Of a stretch of 64,000 nt of DNA, positions 1-8,793 are shown in pieces. Below the pieces are notes generated by a model. The model did not search any database. It had not been told where the DNA came from and worked only from the letters and a program-made list of their open reading frames with translations. The translations under genes were made by a program, and so were the position numbers. The stretch comes from an uncultured Flavobacteriales bacterium (GTDB lineage: Bacteria > Bacteroidota > Bacteroidia > Flavobacteriales > Crocinitomicaceae). Location of the stretch: assembly GCA_946479285.1 (NCBI GenBank), contig CAMLFH010000012.1:39598-103597 (forward strand), written 5' to 3'. Each line of letters starts with the position of its first letter. Within the stretch, counting starts at the first letter, position 1.

Positions 1-1306
1 AAGCTCCGCCCAGTTCCGGGTCAGAACCTGTTCCGAATTCGTCGAGCAAAAGCAGTGTTCTTCTATTGGAAACCTTCAAAAAGAATTTCATCCGTTTCAG
101 GCGATAGGAATAAGTGCTCAATTCGTTCTCTATCGATTGATTATCTCCGATATCTGTCAGAACCTGCTGAAAGAAGCAGAATTTGCTATTCTCATGAACC
201 GGGATCAATAATCCGGCCTGTAGCATGAGTTGTAATAATCCGATGGTTTTTAGCGTGATGGATTTTCCCCCGGCATTCGGACCGGAAATCACCAGCATCC
301 GGCTATTGGCATCGAGGATCAGGCTTTGAGGAAGTGTTGTTTTGCCAAGGGCTTTATTGGTTTTCCAAAGAATCGGATGGAAAGCGTCGATCAATTCGAT
401 GCGTGTATTTCGAACAATGCCGGGCAAATTGGCATTGAGATCAAGAGCTAATTTTGTTTTTGCATTGATGAAATCGAATTCTGTCAATAACACCTGGTAT
501 GCTTCGATCAGGGGCAGGTGATGTGCAATCTCGCGGGTTAACTCCTGCAGAATGCGGAAGATTTCCTTGCGCTCATCGTCCAAAGACATTTCCAATTCAT
601 TATTCAAAGGAATATTGATCCCCGGCTCAATGAAGGTCAGGCTTCCCGTCTTGGAAGAGCCCACAGCAATTCCGCCGACTTTTCGTTTGTGGCTCGACTG
701 AACAGTCAGGACCCGGCGGTCGTTGATAAAAGCTTCTTTTGTGTCTCCAAGTAATCCTTCTTTCAAGTACCGGCGCATTTCCTTATCGAAATTGCGGTTA
801 ATCTGGTTGCGGAGCTTGGCAATTTGCTGCCGGATTGCATATAATTCCGGAGAAGCATCGTCTTTGATCAGGCCCTTTCGGTCAAAAACCTTTTCAATGG
901 CTTCAACCAGTTCGCGGGTAAAGTAAACGGTGTTCAGCAATGCAAACAGGTTCGGATAATCTTGCGAGCGCTTATCGAAAAAGTGCAGCATGAGATTAAC
1001 CAGTTCAGAAGCGCGAATGATCCGTACAAATCCTTCCTGTTGTAAAACTGCATTCTGAATAGGAAGTAATTTGATCTCTGCCAATAGTTCTTCAAAATCG
1101 AGTGCAGGAAAAGATTCTCCCTCCACACGGATTTGTTTGAATTCATTTAAGCGCAGTAATTCAAATTCGATCGCATCAAAATCATTATTCGGAGAAAGGT
1201 TCTCCAATCTTTTCTGAGCAGTTGCTCCAATACTGAATGCAGCCAGCCATTCCCGGATTTGGTTAAATTCTAAATCGTGAAGTGTTTGCGGATCAAATCC
1301 TTTCAT
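1..1306 (-). CDS. mutS2: MutS2-family DNA mismatch/recombination ATPase, C-terminus cut by window edge
   Basis: The reverse-strand frame opens at an ATG at 1306 (MKGFDPQTLHDLEF) and runs off the window start, giving about 435 residues. The N-terminal two thirds is the helical core/clamp region of MutS-type proteins. Near residue 335 there is a Walker A motif (GPNAGGKS), and at the edge a Walker B/signature stretch (LLLLDEFGTGSDP), both typical of MutS2. MutS2 proteins are ATPases that act on branched DNA or collided ribosomes rather than in classical mismatch repair. The C-terminal part, where an Smr nuclease domain would lie, is outside the window. The gene is divergent from the exonuclease III gene at 1607. 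Family assignment is firm; precise role is inferred. Confidence 0.93.
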   Translation of the reverse strand, partial: MKGFDPQTLHDLEFNQIREWLAAFSIGATAQKRLENLSPNNDFDAIEFELLRLNEFKQIRVEGESFPALDFEELLAEIKLLPIQNAVLQQEGFVRIIRASELVNLMLHFFDKRSQDYPNLFALLNTVYFTRELVEAIEKVFDRKGLIKDDASPELYAIRQQIAKLRNQINRNFDKEMRRYLKEGLLGDTKEAFINDRRVLTVQSSHKRKVGGIAVGSSKTGSLTFIEPGINIPLNNELEMSLDDERKEIFRILQELTREIAHHLPLIEAYQVLLTEFDFINAKTKLALDLNANLPGIVRNTRIELIDAFHPILWKTNKALGKTTLPQSLILDANSRMLVISGPNAGGKSITLKTIGLLQLMLQAGLLIPVHENSKFCFFQQVLTDIGDNQSIENELSTYSYRLKRMKFFLKVSNRRTLLLLDEFGTGSDPELGGA

Positions 1307-1606
1307 GCTGTAAAAATAAGGGCAATTTGGAAGTTGACAATGATTTCCACAGGACAAAACCAAGATCGCGTAATTTCTCCGGCAGATGCGCAGATTTTTT
1401 GCGCTCCTACCGGAAGCGCTAATATATTCTGAGGCGAGACTGGTAAGCTCGCCTTTTATCTGTGCATCAGTGGGAAATAAATGAGTGTTTTTTTGAGGTG
1501 TTAAGCAAAATCCGCGGACAAAATTCTATTTTTACTTTCTCAATGAGTTTTTCTTAGTTGGAATTTTGAACTCTTTGAACATTTAACCTTTTGAACTTTT
1601 TTCATC
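1307..1606. other. Divergent intergenic region between mutS2 and the exonuclease III gene
   Basis: This 300-bp spacer must contain promoters for both divergent genes. A 7-bp inverted repeat (AGGCGAG at 1432-1438, CTCGCCT at 1448-1454) sits in the middle. It is upstream of both genes, so it is not an obvious terminator for either. No small ORF with a convincing protein was seen, and no clean TAnnTTTG box is obvious. Confidence 0.5.
1564..1596. repeat. Cluster of three TTTGAAC words upstream of the exonuclease gene
   Basis: TTTTGAAC (1564-1571), CTTTGAAC (1573-1580) and CTTTTGAAC (1588-1596) lie just before the start at 1607. The same word recurs in the repeat-rich spacer around 59594-59690. 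It could be a low-complexity remnant or a binding site; nothing in the sequence decides. Confidence 0.4.
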
Positions 1607-2371
1607 ATGAAACTTCTCTCTTTTAATGTAAACGGAATCCGCGCTATTGCAGGAAAATCATTTATTACCGATATGCAGCAGGCTGACCTGGATGTCATTT
1701 GTCTGCAGGAAACAAAAGCAACGGTGGAACAGGTGTTGGAAACAGTAAAACCCTTGGGTTATCCGTTTGTGTATGCCAATGAAGCTGGAAGAAAAGGATA
1801 TTCCGGGACAGCAATTATTTCGAAGACAGAGCCGATTTCGGTGGTCTATGATATGGGAGTTGCGGAACACGATGAAGAAGGAAGAGTAATTTGCGCAGAA
1901 TACGATAAATTCTACCTGATCACGGTTTACGTTCCGAATTCAGGAAGCGAATTGCTGCGTTTACCTTACCGTCAGGCGTGGGATGCAGATTTCTTGAAGT
2001 ATTTGAAAAAATTAGAAACGAAGAAACCGGTAATCGTTTGTGGAGATTTCAATGTGGCCCACAAAGCAATAGATTTGGCGCGGCCAAAAGCAAATTACAA
2101 TAAGTCGGCAGGTTACATGCAGGAAGAAATTGACGGAATGGACGCGTTTGTTGGCAGTGGATTGGTTGATTCCTGGCGAGTGTTGAACGGCGATGAGATC
2201 AAATATTCCTGGTGGAGTTACCGCGGCGGTGCAAGAGAGAAAAACGTTGGCTGGCGGATTGACTATTTCTTAGTTTCCGAAGCATTTGTTCCAAGTTTGA
2301 AAACTGCAACTATTCATAACGAGATTATGGGGTCAGATCATTGTCCGGTAGGACTCGAATTGAGTTTGTGA
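1607..2371 (+). CDS. xth: Exodeoxyribonuclease III (ExoA/Xth family AP endonuclease)
   Basis: A 254-residue protein of the exonuclease-endonuclease-phosphatase fold, matching the usual ExoA/Xth length. Visible motifs in order are the N-terminal LLSFNVNGIRA strand, the metal-binding Glu in CLQETK (near residue 34), the GDFNVAH motif in the middle, and the C-terminal GSDHCPV motif containing the catalytic His. Proteins of this family cut DNA at abasic sites and remove 3' blocking groups in base excision repair in the cytoplasm. The ATG at 1607 begins directly with the conserved first strand, so the start is secure. Transcription probably ends at the palindrome at 2386-2419. Confidence 0.95.
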   Translation: MKLLSFNVNGIRAIAGKSFITDMQQADLDVICLQETKATVEQVLETVKPLGYPFVYANEAGRKGYSGTAIISKTEPISVVYDMGVAEHDEEGRVICAEYDKFYLITVYVPNSGSELLRLPYRQAWDADFLKYLKKLETKKPVIVCGDFNVAHKAIDLARPKANYNKSAGYMQEEIDGMDAFVGSGLVDSWRVLNGDEIKYSWWSYRGGAREKNVGWRIDYFLVSEAFVPSLKTATIHNEIMGSDHCPVGLELSL

Positions 2372-2385
2372 TTACGATTTAAATA

Positions 2386-2419
2386 AAAGTAGTGGCGCGA
2401 TTAATCGCGCCACTACTTT
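2386..2419. repeat. Perfect palindrome with GCGATTAATCGC core, probable terminator (copy 1)
   Basis: A perfect 34-bp palindrome (17 + 17) centred at 2402/2403, 15 bp after the exonuclease stop. Its core GGCGCGATTAATCGCGCC also occurs at 6421-6460, and in altered form at 8701-8740 and 61611-61636. The A-rich left and T-rich right arms would make a rho-independent terminator in either direction. Confidence 0.85.
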
Positions 2420-2607
2420 ATTATTTCAAAATGAAACCTTCTTTTTCCAAAATGAAATAGATTCGCCTTTTTGGCACAAATTGGTTTTTACCGGTCTCCT
2501 TCTAGATCCCTTTTCACAACTGGTCTTTAAGTTTTTTTATGAGCTCGCCTGGCCTTGGCCGGCATGGATTTGGCCTATTCGATTCCAAACGTTCAAACTA
2601 GCGAAAA

Positions 2608-3246
2608 ATGAAAAAGGTTACGATAATGCTGATAGCATGTGTTTCAATATTCGGGATGAATTTGAATGCACAGACGGAGTTAAAAGATTTCAGAGGAAAT
2701 TTAAAATTGGGACTCAAAGCCGGGGCAAATTACTCCAATGTATGGGATGAAAGAGACAATGACTTTGAAGCGAATGGTAAAGTAGGCTTCGCAGGAGGGG
2801 CATTCTTACACATTCCGATCGGTCGGTTCATCGGTATTCAGCCGGAAGTTTTGTTTTCGCAAAAAGGATTCCAGGGTTCCGGGGTCATGCTGGGAGAAGA
2901 TTACTCCTTCAAGCGCACCACGAATTACCTGGAAGTTCCGCTATTATTTACTGTCAAACCGACTTCGTTTTTCACCATCGTTGCCGGTCCGCAATACTCT
3001 TTCCTGTTGAGCCAGGAAGATCGATTCACCGCAGGATCAAGCTCTGTAACAGAGTCCAGGGAATTTGACAACGATATTCGCAGAAATACATTGGGAGCAG
3101 TGGTGGGCTTCGATGTAAACGTAAACCACTTTGTGGTGTCTCCGAGAGCAGGATGGGATTTTCAAACGAACCATGGAGATGGTTCCTCATCCGCTCCACG
3201 CTATAAAAATCAATGGCTTCAGCTTACACTGGGTTACAGATTCTAG
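2608..3246 (+). CDS. PorT-like outer-membrane beta-barrel protein
   Basis: A 212-residue exported protein. Residues 1-21 form a signal peptide (MKKVTIMLIACVS... ending in LNAQ). The rest has alternating hydrophobic/aromatic strands and Gly-rich turns (GLKAGANYS, GGAFLHIPIG, IGIQPEVLFSQKG), and ends with aromatic GYRF, as expected for a small outer-membrane barrel of the OMP_b-brl_2/PorT-like group common in Bacteroidota. Its cargo or partner is unknown. It stands alone, with a strong terminator at 3271. An overlapping frame from 2481 is ignored because this frame has a signal peptide and barrel pattern. Homology to the gliding protein PorT itself is not implied. Confidence 0.85.
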   Translation: MKKVTIMLIACVSIFGMNLNAQTELKDFRGNLKLGLKAGANYSNVWDERDNDFEANGKVGFAGGAFLHIPIGRFIGIQPEVLFSQKGFQGSGVMLGEDYSFKRTTNYLEVPLLFTVKPTSFFTIVAGPQYSFLLSQEDRFTAGSSSVTESREFDNDIRRNTLGAVVGFDVNVNHFVVSPRAGWDFQTNHGDGSSSAPRYKNQWLQLTLGYRF

Positions 3247-3270
3247 TCTCGAAGCCGATTATTGGTTTGG

Positions 3271-3305
3271 AAAAAGCTCTTCTTAAATAGAAGGGCTTTT
3301 TTTTT
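3271..3305 (+). terminator. Rho-independent terminator after the barrel gene
   Basis: AAAAAGCTCTTCT (3271-3283) pairs with AGAAGGGCTTTTT (3289-3301) with one G-T wobble and a short AT loop, followed by more T residues. It lies 25 bp after the stop of the 2608 gene. Confidence 0.9.
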
Positions 3306-3492
3306 GCCGTGCTGAATAAAAGCGCAATTTTGATTCGTAAGATTCACAAAATCGGCGAGATCCGGGTGCGAAACCGGGGTCCCGAATTTTATAGTTGATT
3401 CATTGGAATAGCAGATTTTTGTTTATAACCTGTTGATTAACTATTAGTAACTAAATCTTAAGATTTCAGTCTGTCACCAGCTTTTGATTCCG

Positions 3493-3500
3493 TATCTTTG
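3493..3500 (+). promoter_or_regulatory. Bacteroidota -7 box (TATCTTTG) of dnaB
   Basis: TATCTTTG matches the Bacteroidota -7 consensus TAnnTTTG exactly and ends only 4 bp before the dnaB ATG at 3505. Transcription from it would start at or next to the A of the ATG, so the mRNA would be nearly leaderless. A weak TCTG at the -33 distance (about 3470) is the only upstream partner. Confidence 0.65.
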
Positions 3501-3504
3501 CTAA

Positions 3505-5082
3505 ATGGAAGAACAACAACCGAACAATACCCGCAGGGTAGGTGCTCGTACCAAGAATACAATTTTACCTCTTGCGAATGAAATGGGGAAAATACCACCT
3601 CAGGCTATCGATGTAGAACAGGCCGTTCTCGGTGCTATGATGCTGGACAAAAATGCCGTAACAGATACCATTGACATGTTGTCTGCCGAAAGCTTTTACG
3701 ATCCGAAACACACTTACATTTATGGAGCAATTCGGGAATTATTCGGAACTTCCAATCCGATCGATTTATTGACTGTTGCGGAGAAATTAAAGCAGCGGGG
3801 CGAACTGGAAGCTTGCGGCGGAGTGGTTTATTTGTCTTCCCTTACTCAGCGTGTGGGTTCTGTTGCACACATCGAATACCATGCACGGATCATTTCCCAA
3901 AAACACATTCAGCGTGAGATTATCCGTATGTGTTCCGAAACATTGAGAGATGCATACGACGAAACTTCCGACGTGTTCGAATTATTGACGAAAGCAGAAG
4001 GAGCTTTATTCGGGATTGCCGAAAATAACATGAAGAAATCCGTTTCTACCATGAATGTGGTGGTTAGTGAAGCTATCAAGGAAATCGAGCAGGCAGCTAA
4101 AAACAGCGACGGACTTTCAGGAGTTCCAACCGGCTTCCGTAAATTGGATGAAGTGACTTCCGGGTGGCAGCGGTCGGATATGATCGTAATTGCAGCTCGA
4201 CCTGCAATGGGAAAAACTGCATTCGTATTGTCCATGGCAAGAAATACCGCTGTTGATTTCAATCAGGGAGTTGCAGTATTCTCCCTGGAGATGTCTTCTG
4301 TTCAGCTGGTAAAACGTTTGATCTCGGCAGAAAGTATGATTTCCGCAGAGAAACTAAGAAAAGGAAAACTGGAAGAATACGAATTCCAGCAATTATATTC
4401 CCGCGTAACGAAATTGGCGGAAGCTCCGATCTACATTGATGACACGCCTGGTTTGAGTGTTTTCGATCTGCGCGCAAAATGCCGCCGATTGAAAATGCAA
4501 TACGACATCCAAATGGTGATCATCGATTACTTGCAGCTGATGTCGGCCGGTGGTGGCAAAGGATCCGGAAACCGCGAACAGGAGATTTCAACGATTTCCC
4601 GTTCCATCAAAGAAATTGCCAAAGAATTAAATATTCCGATTATCGCCCTGTCGCAGCTTTCCCGTTCGGTGGAAACACGTGGTGGGGATAAACGACCGGT
4701 ACTTTCCGATTTGCGTGAATCAGGAGCGATTGAGCAGGATGCGGATATCGTTGCATTCTTGTACCGACCGGAATATTACGGAATTACAACTGCAGAAGAT
4801 GGTTCGTCTAATGAAGGAGTGGGTGAGGTGATCATTGCAAAACACCGAAATGGTGGATTGGAAAATGTGCGCATGCGTTTCGTAGGAAAATATGCCCGTT
4901 TCGAAAACATGGAAGATCAGTATAACAATGCGCCGGGAAATGATTTCAACCCGAATGCAATGAGTGCCGGAATGTCTATGAACAGAGGTTTTGACGAATC
5001 TCCGAGAACAATTACGCTTGGAAGCAATATGAACAATGTTCCGGATGAAGATTTCAACGGACCGGATGAAACACCGTTTTAA
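3505..5082 (+). CDS. dnaB: Replicative DNA helicase DnaB
   Basis: A 525-residue protein with the DnaB two-domain layout: the helical N-terminal domain (about 30-135, PPQAIDVEQAVLGAMMLD), a linker, and the RecA-type ATPase (about 205-460). Walker A is ARPAMGKTA at 231-239 and Walker B is in MVIIDYLQLM. The hexamer unwinds the duplex at the replication fork and loads primase. The C-terminal tail (about 460-525) is Asn/Gly/Met-rich and probably disordered, which makes it longer than the Escherichia coli protein. No intein interrupts the gene. The start at 3505 follows a -7 box by only 4 bp. Confidence 0.97.
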   Translation: MEEQQPNNTRRVGARTKNTILPLANEMGKIPPQAIDVEQAVLGAMMLDKNAVTDTIDMLSAESFYDPKHTYIYGAIRELFGTSNPIDLLTVAEKLKQRGELEACGGVVYLSSLTQRVGSVAHIEYHARIISQKHIQREIIRMCSETLRDAYDETSDVFELLTKAEGALFGIAENNMKKSVSTMNVVVSEAIKEIEQAAKNSDGLSGVPTGFRKLDEVTSGWQRSDMIVIAARPAMGKTAFVLSMARNTAVDFNQGVAVFSLEMSSVQLVKRLISAESMISAEKLRKGKLEEYEFQQLYSRVTKLAEAPIYIDDTPGLSVFDLRAKCRRLKMQYDIQMVIIDYLQLMSAGGGKGSGNREQEISTISRSIKEIAKELNIPIIALSQLSRSVETRGGDKRPVLSDLRESGAIEQDADIVAFLYRPEYYGITTAEDGSSNEGVGEVIIAKHRNGGLENVRMRFVGKYARFENMEDQYNNAPGNDFNPNAMSAGMSMNRGFDESPRTITLGSNMNNVPDEDFNGPDETPF

Positions 5083-5161
5083 TTTTTGACTCACAATTTA
5101 TGTTGCAAATCAGGCGTTAATAGTTTTTTGAATTACATTTAGTGTCTATCACAAATCAAAT

Positions 5162-6415
5162 ATGAAATTTTTCCTGACAATCGCATTTCTAATCGTTGTT
5201 AAAGCTGTTTCGGCTTCTTCTATCCTCGTTCCTATGGATGATAGACAGGCAAATCATTTGAAAGCTTACGGCGTTTCTTTTTGGGTGCTTGAAAACGGTG
5301 TTGTGATGGAATGGCTTCTGAATTACCGTGGGGGCTCTTTTTTATTCCCTCATTTGCGCACTATTGAAGAAGAATTGATCATTCGCGGAGTGACTTATGA
5401 GATTGTAGCTGATGGACAAGTCAATGCAATCCGCACCGAAATCGCCAATCCCGAAGTGAACATGGAAGTTGTTCAGTTGGAAAAAGCTCCCAAAATTGCA
5501 GTTTACACACCAAATAGTGCTTTGCCATGGGATGACGCTGTGACGATGGTTTTGGATTATGCTGAAATTCCGTACGATAAGATTTATGATTCAGCCATTG
5601 TGATGGGAGTTCTTCCGAAATACGACTGGCTGCATTTGCACCACGAAGATTTTACGGGGCAATATGGAAAATTTTATGCTTCTTTTCACCGGGAAGCCTG
5701 GTATCAGAATCAGGTTGCAGATGCAGAAAAAGATGCTAAAATGTTAGGGTTTGCAAAAGTTTCGCAATTGAAACTGGCAGTAGCAAATAATCTTCGAAAT
5801 TTCGTCATCGGCGGCGGATTCCTGTTTACCATGTGCAGTGGAACCGACAGTTTTGATATCGGACTTTCAGCACATGATACAGATATTTGTGAGCGCATGT
5901 TTGACGGCGATCCGAGAGATCCCAACTGCCAGAATAAACTGGATTACGACATGACCTTTGCTTTCAAGGATTTTATTCTTGTACAGGATCCGATGGTTTA
6001 TGAATATTCAAATATCGACGGAACGGAATTACATCGCTTACCGGAAAATCAGGATAAATTCATGCTCTCCGATTTTTCGGCGAAATGGGACATCGTTCCT
6101 ACCATGCTGACTCAATGTCACACAGATGTGATTGATGGTTTCATGGGGCAGACAACCGATTTCAGACGCGATTTGATCAAGTCGAATGTATTGGTGATGG
6201 GTGAAAACAAAGCATTGAATACTGCCCGTTACATTCACGGAGAATTGGGCCAGGGAACCTGGACATTTTACGGTGGTCATGATCCGGAAGACTTTCAGCA
6301 CAAAGTAGGAGATCCGCCAACGGATTTGAACCTGCATCCGAATTCCCCGGGTTATCGGTTGATCCTGAATAATATTTTGTTCCCGGCGGCGAAAAAACAG
6401 AAACGGAAAACATAG
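5162..6415 (+). CDS. Conserved exported Bacteroidota protein (often labelled 'asparagine synthetase B')
   Basis: A 417-residue protein with an N-terminal signal peptide (residues 1-18, ending in AVSA). It opens with SSILVPMDDRQANHLKAYG and has conserved-looking blocks such as EWLLNYRGGSF, HLHHEDFTGQYG, GGGFLFTMCSGTD, and near the C-terminus GGHDPEDFQHKVGDPP. From memory, relatives in Bacteroidota carry the product name asparagine synthetase B. I see neither an N-terminal catalytic Cys glutaminase domain nor an ATP-pyrophosphatase SGG motif, so that name appears unsupported. The Cys in the TMCSG block with nearby His residues could be an active site, but that is a guess. It is monocistronic and ends at a palindromic terminator. 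Confidence 0.75.
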   Translation: MKFFLTIAFLIVVKAVSASSILVPMDDRQANHLKAYGVSFWVLENGVVMEWLLNYRGGSFLFPHLRTIEEELIIRGVTYEIVADGQVNAIRTEIANPEVNMEVVQLEKAPKIAVYTPNSALPWDDAVTMVLDYAEIPYDKIYDSAIVMGVLPKYDWLHLHHEDFTGQYGKFYASFHREAWYQNQVADAEKDAKMLGFAKVSQLKLAVANNLRNFVIGGGFLFTMCSGTDSFDIGLSAHDTDICERMFDGDPRDPNCQNKLDYDMTFAFKDFILVQDPMVYEYSNIDGTELHRLPENQDKFMLSDFSAKWDIVPTMLTQCHTDVIDGFMGQTTDFRRDLIKSNVLVMGENKALNTARYIHGELGQGTWTFYGGHDPEDFQHKVGDPPTDLNLHPNSPGYRLILNNILFPAAKKQKRKT

Positions 6416-6420
6416 TTTGA

Positions 6421-6460
6421 AAAAAAGTAGGGGCGCGATTAATCGCGCCCCTACTTTTTT
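6421..6460. repeat. Perfect 40-bp palindrome, GCGATTAATCGC family (copy 2), probable terminator
   Basis: The two 20-nt halves (6421-6440, 6441-6460) are exact reverse complements, with A6 and T6 flanks. It shares GGCGCGATTAATCGCGCC with copy 1 and starts 5 bp after the stop of the 5162 gene, so it should terminate transcription efficiently. Confidence 0.9.
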
Positions 6461-6655
6461 ATTGCCCCGAAATCCAAAAATCCATTTCGTTCGTACTTAG
6501 AATATCATACAGTGTGGTAACTGTAATAGATGTGTTTGTTAGGTACGGCTTTCTAAGGCCAGATAAATTTAGGGTGTTAGGTTTATAATTTTAGAATCCT
6601 GGTTTGCTTTTGCAGATCAGGATTTCTTCTTTTGCATGAAATCAATTAGTTACTA

Positions 6656-6686
6656 TTGCCATTTCACTATTTACTCCTTACTTTTG
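6656..6686 (+). promoter_or_regulatory. Promoter of trhO: TTG (-33) and TACTTTTG (-7)
   Basis: TTG at 6656-6658 and TACTTTTG at 6679-6686 are separated by 20 bp, fitting the Bacteroidota TTTG-N19/20-TAnnTTTG pattern. The start codon follows at 6715, which leaves a leader of about 24 nt. Confidence 0.7.
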
Positions 6687-6714
6687 CATCACTTTTTACA
6701 AAAACAAACATAGC

Positions 6715-7758
6715 ATGCAACTGTGGAACACATTTAGTAAAGAGGAATTAGAGCAAAAATTGCGCGAGGCGGGTCATGAATTTGTGACCATCTCATTCTA
6801 CAAGTACGCAAAAATTGCCAATCCTCAAATTTTCAGAGATTACATTTACCAGTTATTGGATAACTGCGGAGTCCTTGGGCGAATTTACGTAGCCAATGAA
6901 GGAATCAATGCACAGATCTCAGTACCAACAGATCGATTGAATGATTTTCGTTCCAGCCTTTATTCCATCGACTTTTTGGATGAAGTGCGATTGAATATCG
7001 CAGTGGAAGAAGAAGGTGCGGAATTCCCGTTCCTGAAACTGAAAGTAAAAGTTCGGAGTAAGATCTTAGCTGACGGATTGACGGATGAGTCTTTCGACGT
7101 GACGGATATCGGGAAGCATTTGAAAGCGGAAGAATTTAACGAACTCACACAAGATCCGAATACGATCCTGATTGATTTCCGGAATCATTACGAACACGAA
7201 GTAGGTCATTTCAAAGGAGCAATCCTACCGGATGTGGATACTTTCCGCGAATCTTTGCCCATTATTGAGGATGCGTACCTGAAAGGAAATGAAGATAAGA
7301 ATATTGTGATGTACTGCACCGGAGGAATTCGCTGCGAAAAAGCTTCTGCCTGGTTCAAGCACCGCGGGTTCAAAAATGTGCATCAGTTGGAAGGCGGAAT
7401 CATCAAGTACGCGAACGAATGCAAAGAAAAAGGCCTTGAAAATCGTTTTGTCGGGAAGAATTTTGTGTTTGACGAACGACGTGGAGAACGCATTACGGAC
7501 GATGTGGTTTCCAATTGTCATCAATGCGGCGAACCGGCAGATGTGCACGTGAATTGTGCCAACGAAGCATGTCATTTGTTGTTCATCCAGTGTGAAAAAT
7601 GTACTGCGAAATATGAAAGCTGCTGTACACCTGAATGCCAGGAAATTATTCACCTTTCTTTTGAGGAACAAAAAGCCTTGAGAAAAGGACAGGAGAATAG
7701 TAATAAAATATTCAAAAAAGGACGGGCGGAGCATTTATTGCAGAAATTGAATCAATAA
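6715..7758 (+). CDS. trhO: Oxygen-dependent tRNA uridine-34 hydroxylase TrhO (YceA, rhodanese family)
   Basis: A 347-residue protein matching TrhO/YceA. It has an N-terminal ferredoxin-like domain (about 1-110, FYKYAKIANPQ, VANEGINAQ), a rhodanese domain (about 130-235) with the catalytic Cys201 in YCTGGIRCEKA, and a C-terminal Cys-rich segment (CHQCGEP, CEKC, CCTPEC) that probably binds metal. TrhO hydroxylates U34 of certain tRNAs to 5-hydroxyuridine, using O2, as the first step to wobble modifications. It lies 32 bp upstream of lgt in the same direction, but a separate promoter-like box lies between the two genes. Identification is firm. Confidence 0.95.
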   Translation: MQLWNTFSKEELEQKLREAGHEFVTISFYKYAKIANPQIFRDYIYQLLDNCGVLGRIYVANEGINAQISVPTDRLNDFRSSLYSIDFLDEVRLNIAVEEEGAEFPFLKLKVKVRSKILADGLTDESFDVTDIGKHLKAEEFNELTQDPNTILIDFRNHYEHEVGHFKGAILPDVDTFRESLPIIEDAYLKGNEDKNIVMYCTGGIRCEKASAWFKHRGFKNVHQLEGGIIKYANECKEKGLENRFVGKNFVFDERRGERITDDVVSNCHQCGEPADVHVNCANEACHLLFIQCEKCTAKYESCCTPECQEIIHLSFEEQKALRKGQENSNKIFKKGRAEHLLQKLNQ

Positions 7759-7764
7759 AACTGC

Positions 7765-7772
7765 TATCTTCG
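7765..7772 (+). promoter_or_regulatory. Possible -7 box (TATCTTCG) upstream of lgt
   Basis: TATCTTCG differs from TAnnTTTG at one position and lies 18 bp before the lgt start at 7791, in the short gap after trhO. lgt could also be read through from trhO. Confidence 0.4.
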
Positions 7773-7790
7773 ACCAACAAAATCAAGCAC

Positions 7791-8681
7791 GTGGAATTAG
7801 TAATTGACTGGAAAGTAGATTCACAAATAATAGACGGATGGTCTACACCAAACTTATACGGATTGTTGTTCGTTGGAGGAATGATCCTTGGATATTACAT
7901 CATCAAAAGAATGTTCAAATCGGAAGGGATTTCCGAAAAATACCTGGATAAATTACTGTTGTACGTGGTTCCTGCAACCATTATTGGTGCACGTTTGGGA
8001 CATGTGTTTTTCTATGGGCCATATTGGGATCGATTTTCTCCGAACGGTACATTGATCGAAGAAGGTTATTTGTCTCATCCCTTATCTATTCTGAGAGTGT
8101 GGGAAGGCGGTTTGGCAAGTCACGGCGCGGCAATTATGATTCTGATCATGTTGTATGTTTATTCCAGGAACGTCGTTAAAAGGCCCATGTTGTGGATTTT
8201 GGATCGAATCGTAGCTCCAATTGCTATTGCAGGATGTTTCATCCGATTGGGGAACCTGGTTAATCATGAGATTATCGGAACACCTACAGATCTTCCGTGG
8301 GGATTTTTGTTTAACAATGCAGGAGATGAGTATTTGGATGCAAATGGAAATGTGATCCCGCGTCATCCGGCTCAATTGTATGAAGCCATCACTTATTTGT
8401 TCTCGTTCATCGTTTTAATGAGAATGTATTGGAAAACGAATGCAAAATTAATTCCGGGAAGATTGTTCGGGATGTTCATGATTTTGATCTGGACGGCAAG
8501 ATTTGTTATTGAGTTCATTAAAGTTGGTCAAACCCAGCGAGATGATGTATGGGCTTTGAATACCGGGCAGTTGTTGAGTATTCCTTTTGTCCTGATCGGC
8601 TTGTATTTGACCTTCCGGAAAGTTCCGCAAAAAGAACAGGCAAAATTTGACGAGGCAGTGGCAACACCGCTTCCACAATAA
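7791..8681 (+). CDS. lgt: Prolipoprotein diacylglyceryl transferase
   Basis: A 296-residue polytopic inner-membrane protein with about seven helices. Family motifs include GARLGHVFFY, GGLASHGAAI, the Lgt signature region RLGNLVNHEIIGTPTD, and HPAQLYEA near the penultimate helices. Lgt transfers diacylglycerol from phosphatidylglycerol to the lipobox Cys of prolipoproteins, the first step in lipoprotein maturation. The window encodes several likely substrates, for example the DUF4836 lipoprotein. The start is a GTG at 7791 (MELVIDWKVDS); no earlier in-frame start fits. It ends at a terminator-like palindrome. Confidence 0.95.
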   Translation: MELVIDWKVDSQIIDGWSTPNLYGLLFVGGMILGYYIIKRMFKSEGISEKYLDKLLLYVVPATIIGARLGHVFFYGPYWDRFSPNGTLIEEGYLSHPLSILRVWEGGLASHGAAIMILIMLYVYSRNVVKRPMLWILDRIVAPIAIAGCFIRLGNLVNHEIIGTPTDLPWGFLFNNAGDEYLDANGNVIPRHPAQLYEAITYLFSFIVLMRMYWKTNAKLIPGRLFGMFMILIWTARFVIEFIKVGQTQRDDVWALNTGQLLSIPFVLIGLYLTFRKVPQKEQAKFDEAVATPLPQ

Positions 8682-8700
8682 TCGAAAAGCTTTTTATATA

Positions 8701-8740
8701 AAAATAGTAGAGGTGCGATTAATTGCACCTCTACTGTTTT
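8701..8740. repeat. Imperfect palindrome of the GCGATTAATCGC family (copy 3), probable terminator
   Basis: Halves 8701-8720 and 8721-8740 are complementary except at two positions, one of which is a possible G-U pair in RNA. The core reads GTGCGATTAATTGCAC and T residues follow. It lies 19 bp after the lgt stop and has the same architecture as the copies at 2386 and 6421. Confidence 0.8.
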
Positions 8741-8783
8741 TTTGCCTTTTGAATTTGCATTTTATATATTGAATTACTAGTCG

Positions 8784-8791
8784 TATCTTTG
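8784..8791 (+). promoter_or_regulatory. -7 box (TATCTTTG) upstream of rimO
   Basis: An exact TAnnTTTG match, 85 bp before the chosen rimO ATG. The transcript would carry a GC-rich leader (8794-8845) resembling a dispersed repeat. No well-spaced TTG partner is visible. Confidence 0.5.
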
Positions 8792-8793
8792 TG

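Noticed and set aside
1432..1454. GGCGAG/CTCGCC inverted repeat as a terminator
   Set aside because: It lies upstream of both flanking genes, which are divergent, so no transcript would end there by design.
2481..2750. 89-codon ORF overlapping the start of the 2608 barrel gene
   Set aside because: The overlapping 2608 frame has a signal peptide and barrel strands; this one has no recognisable features.
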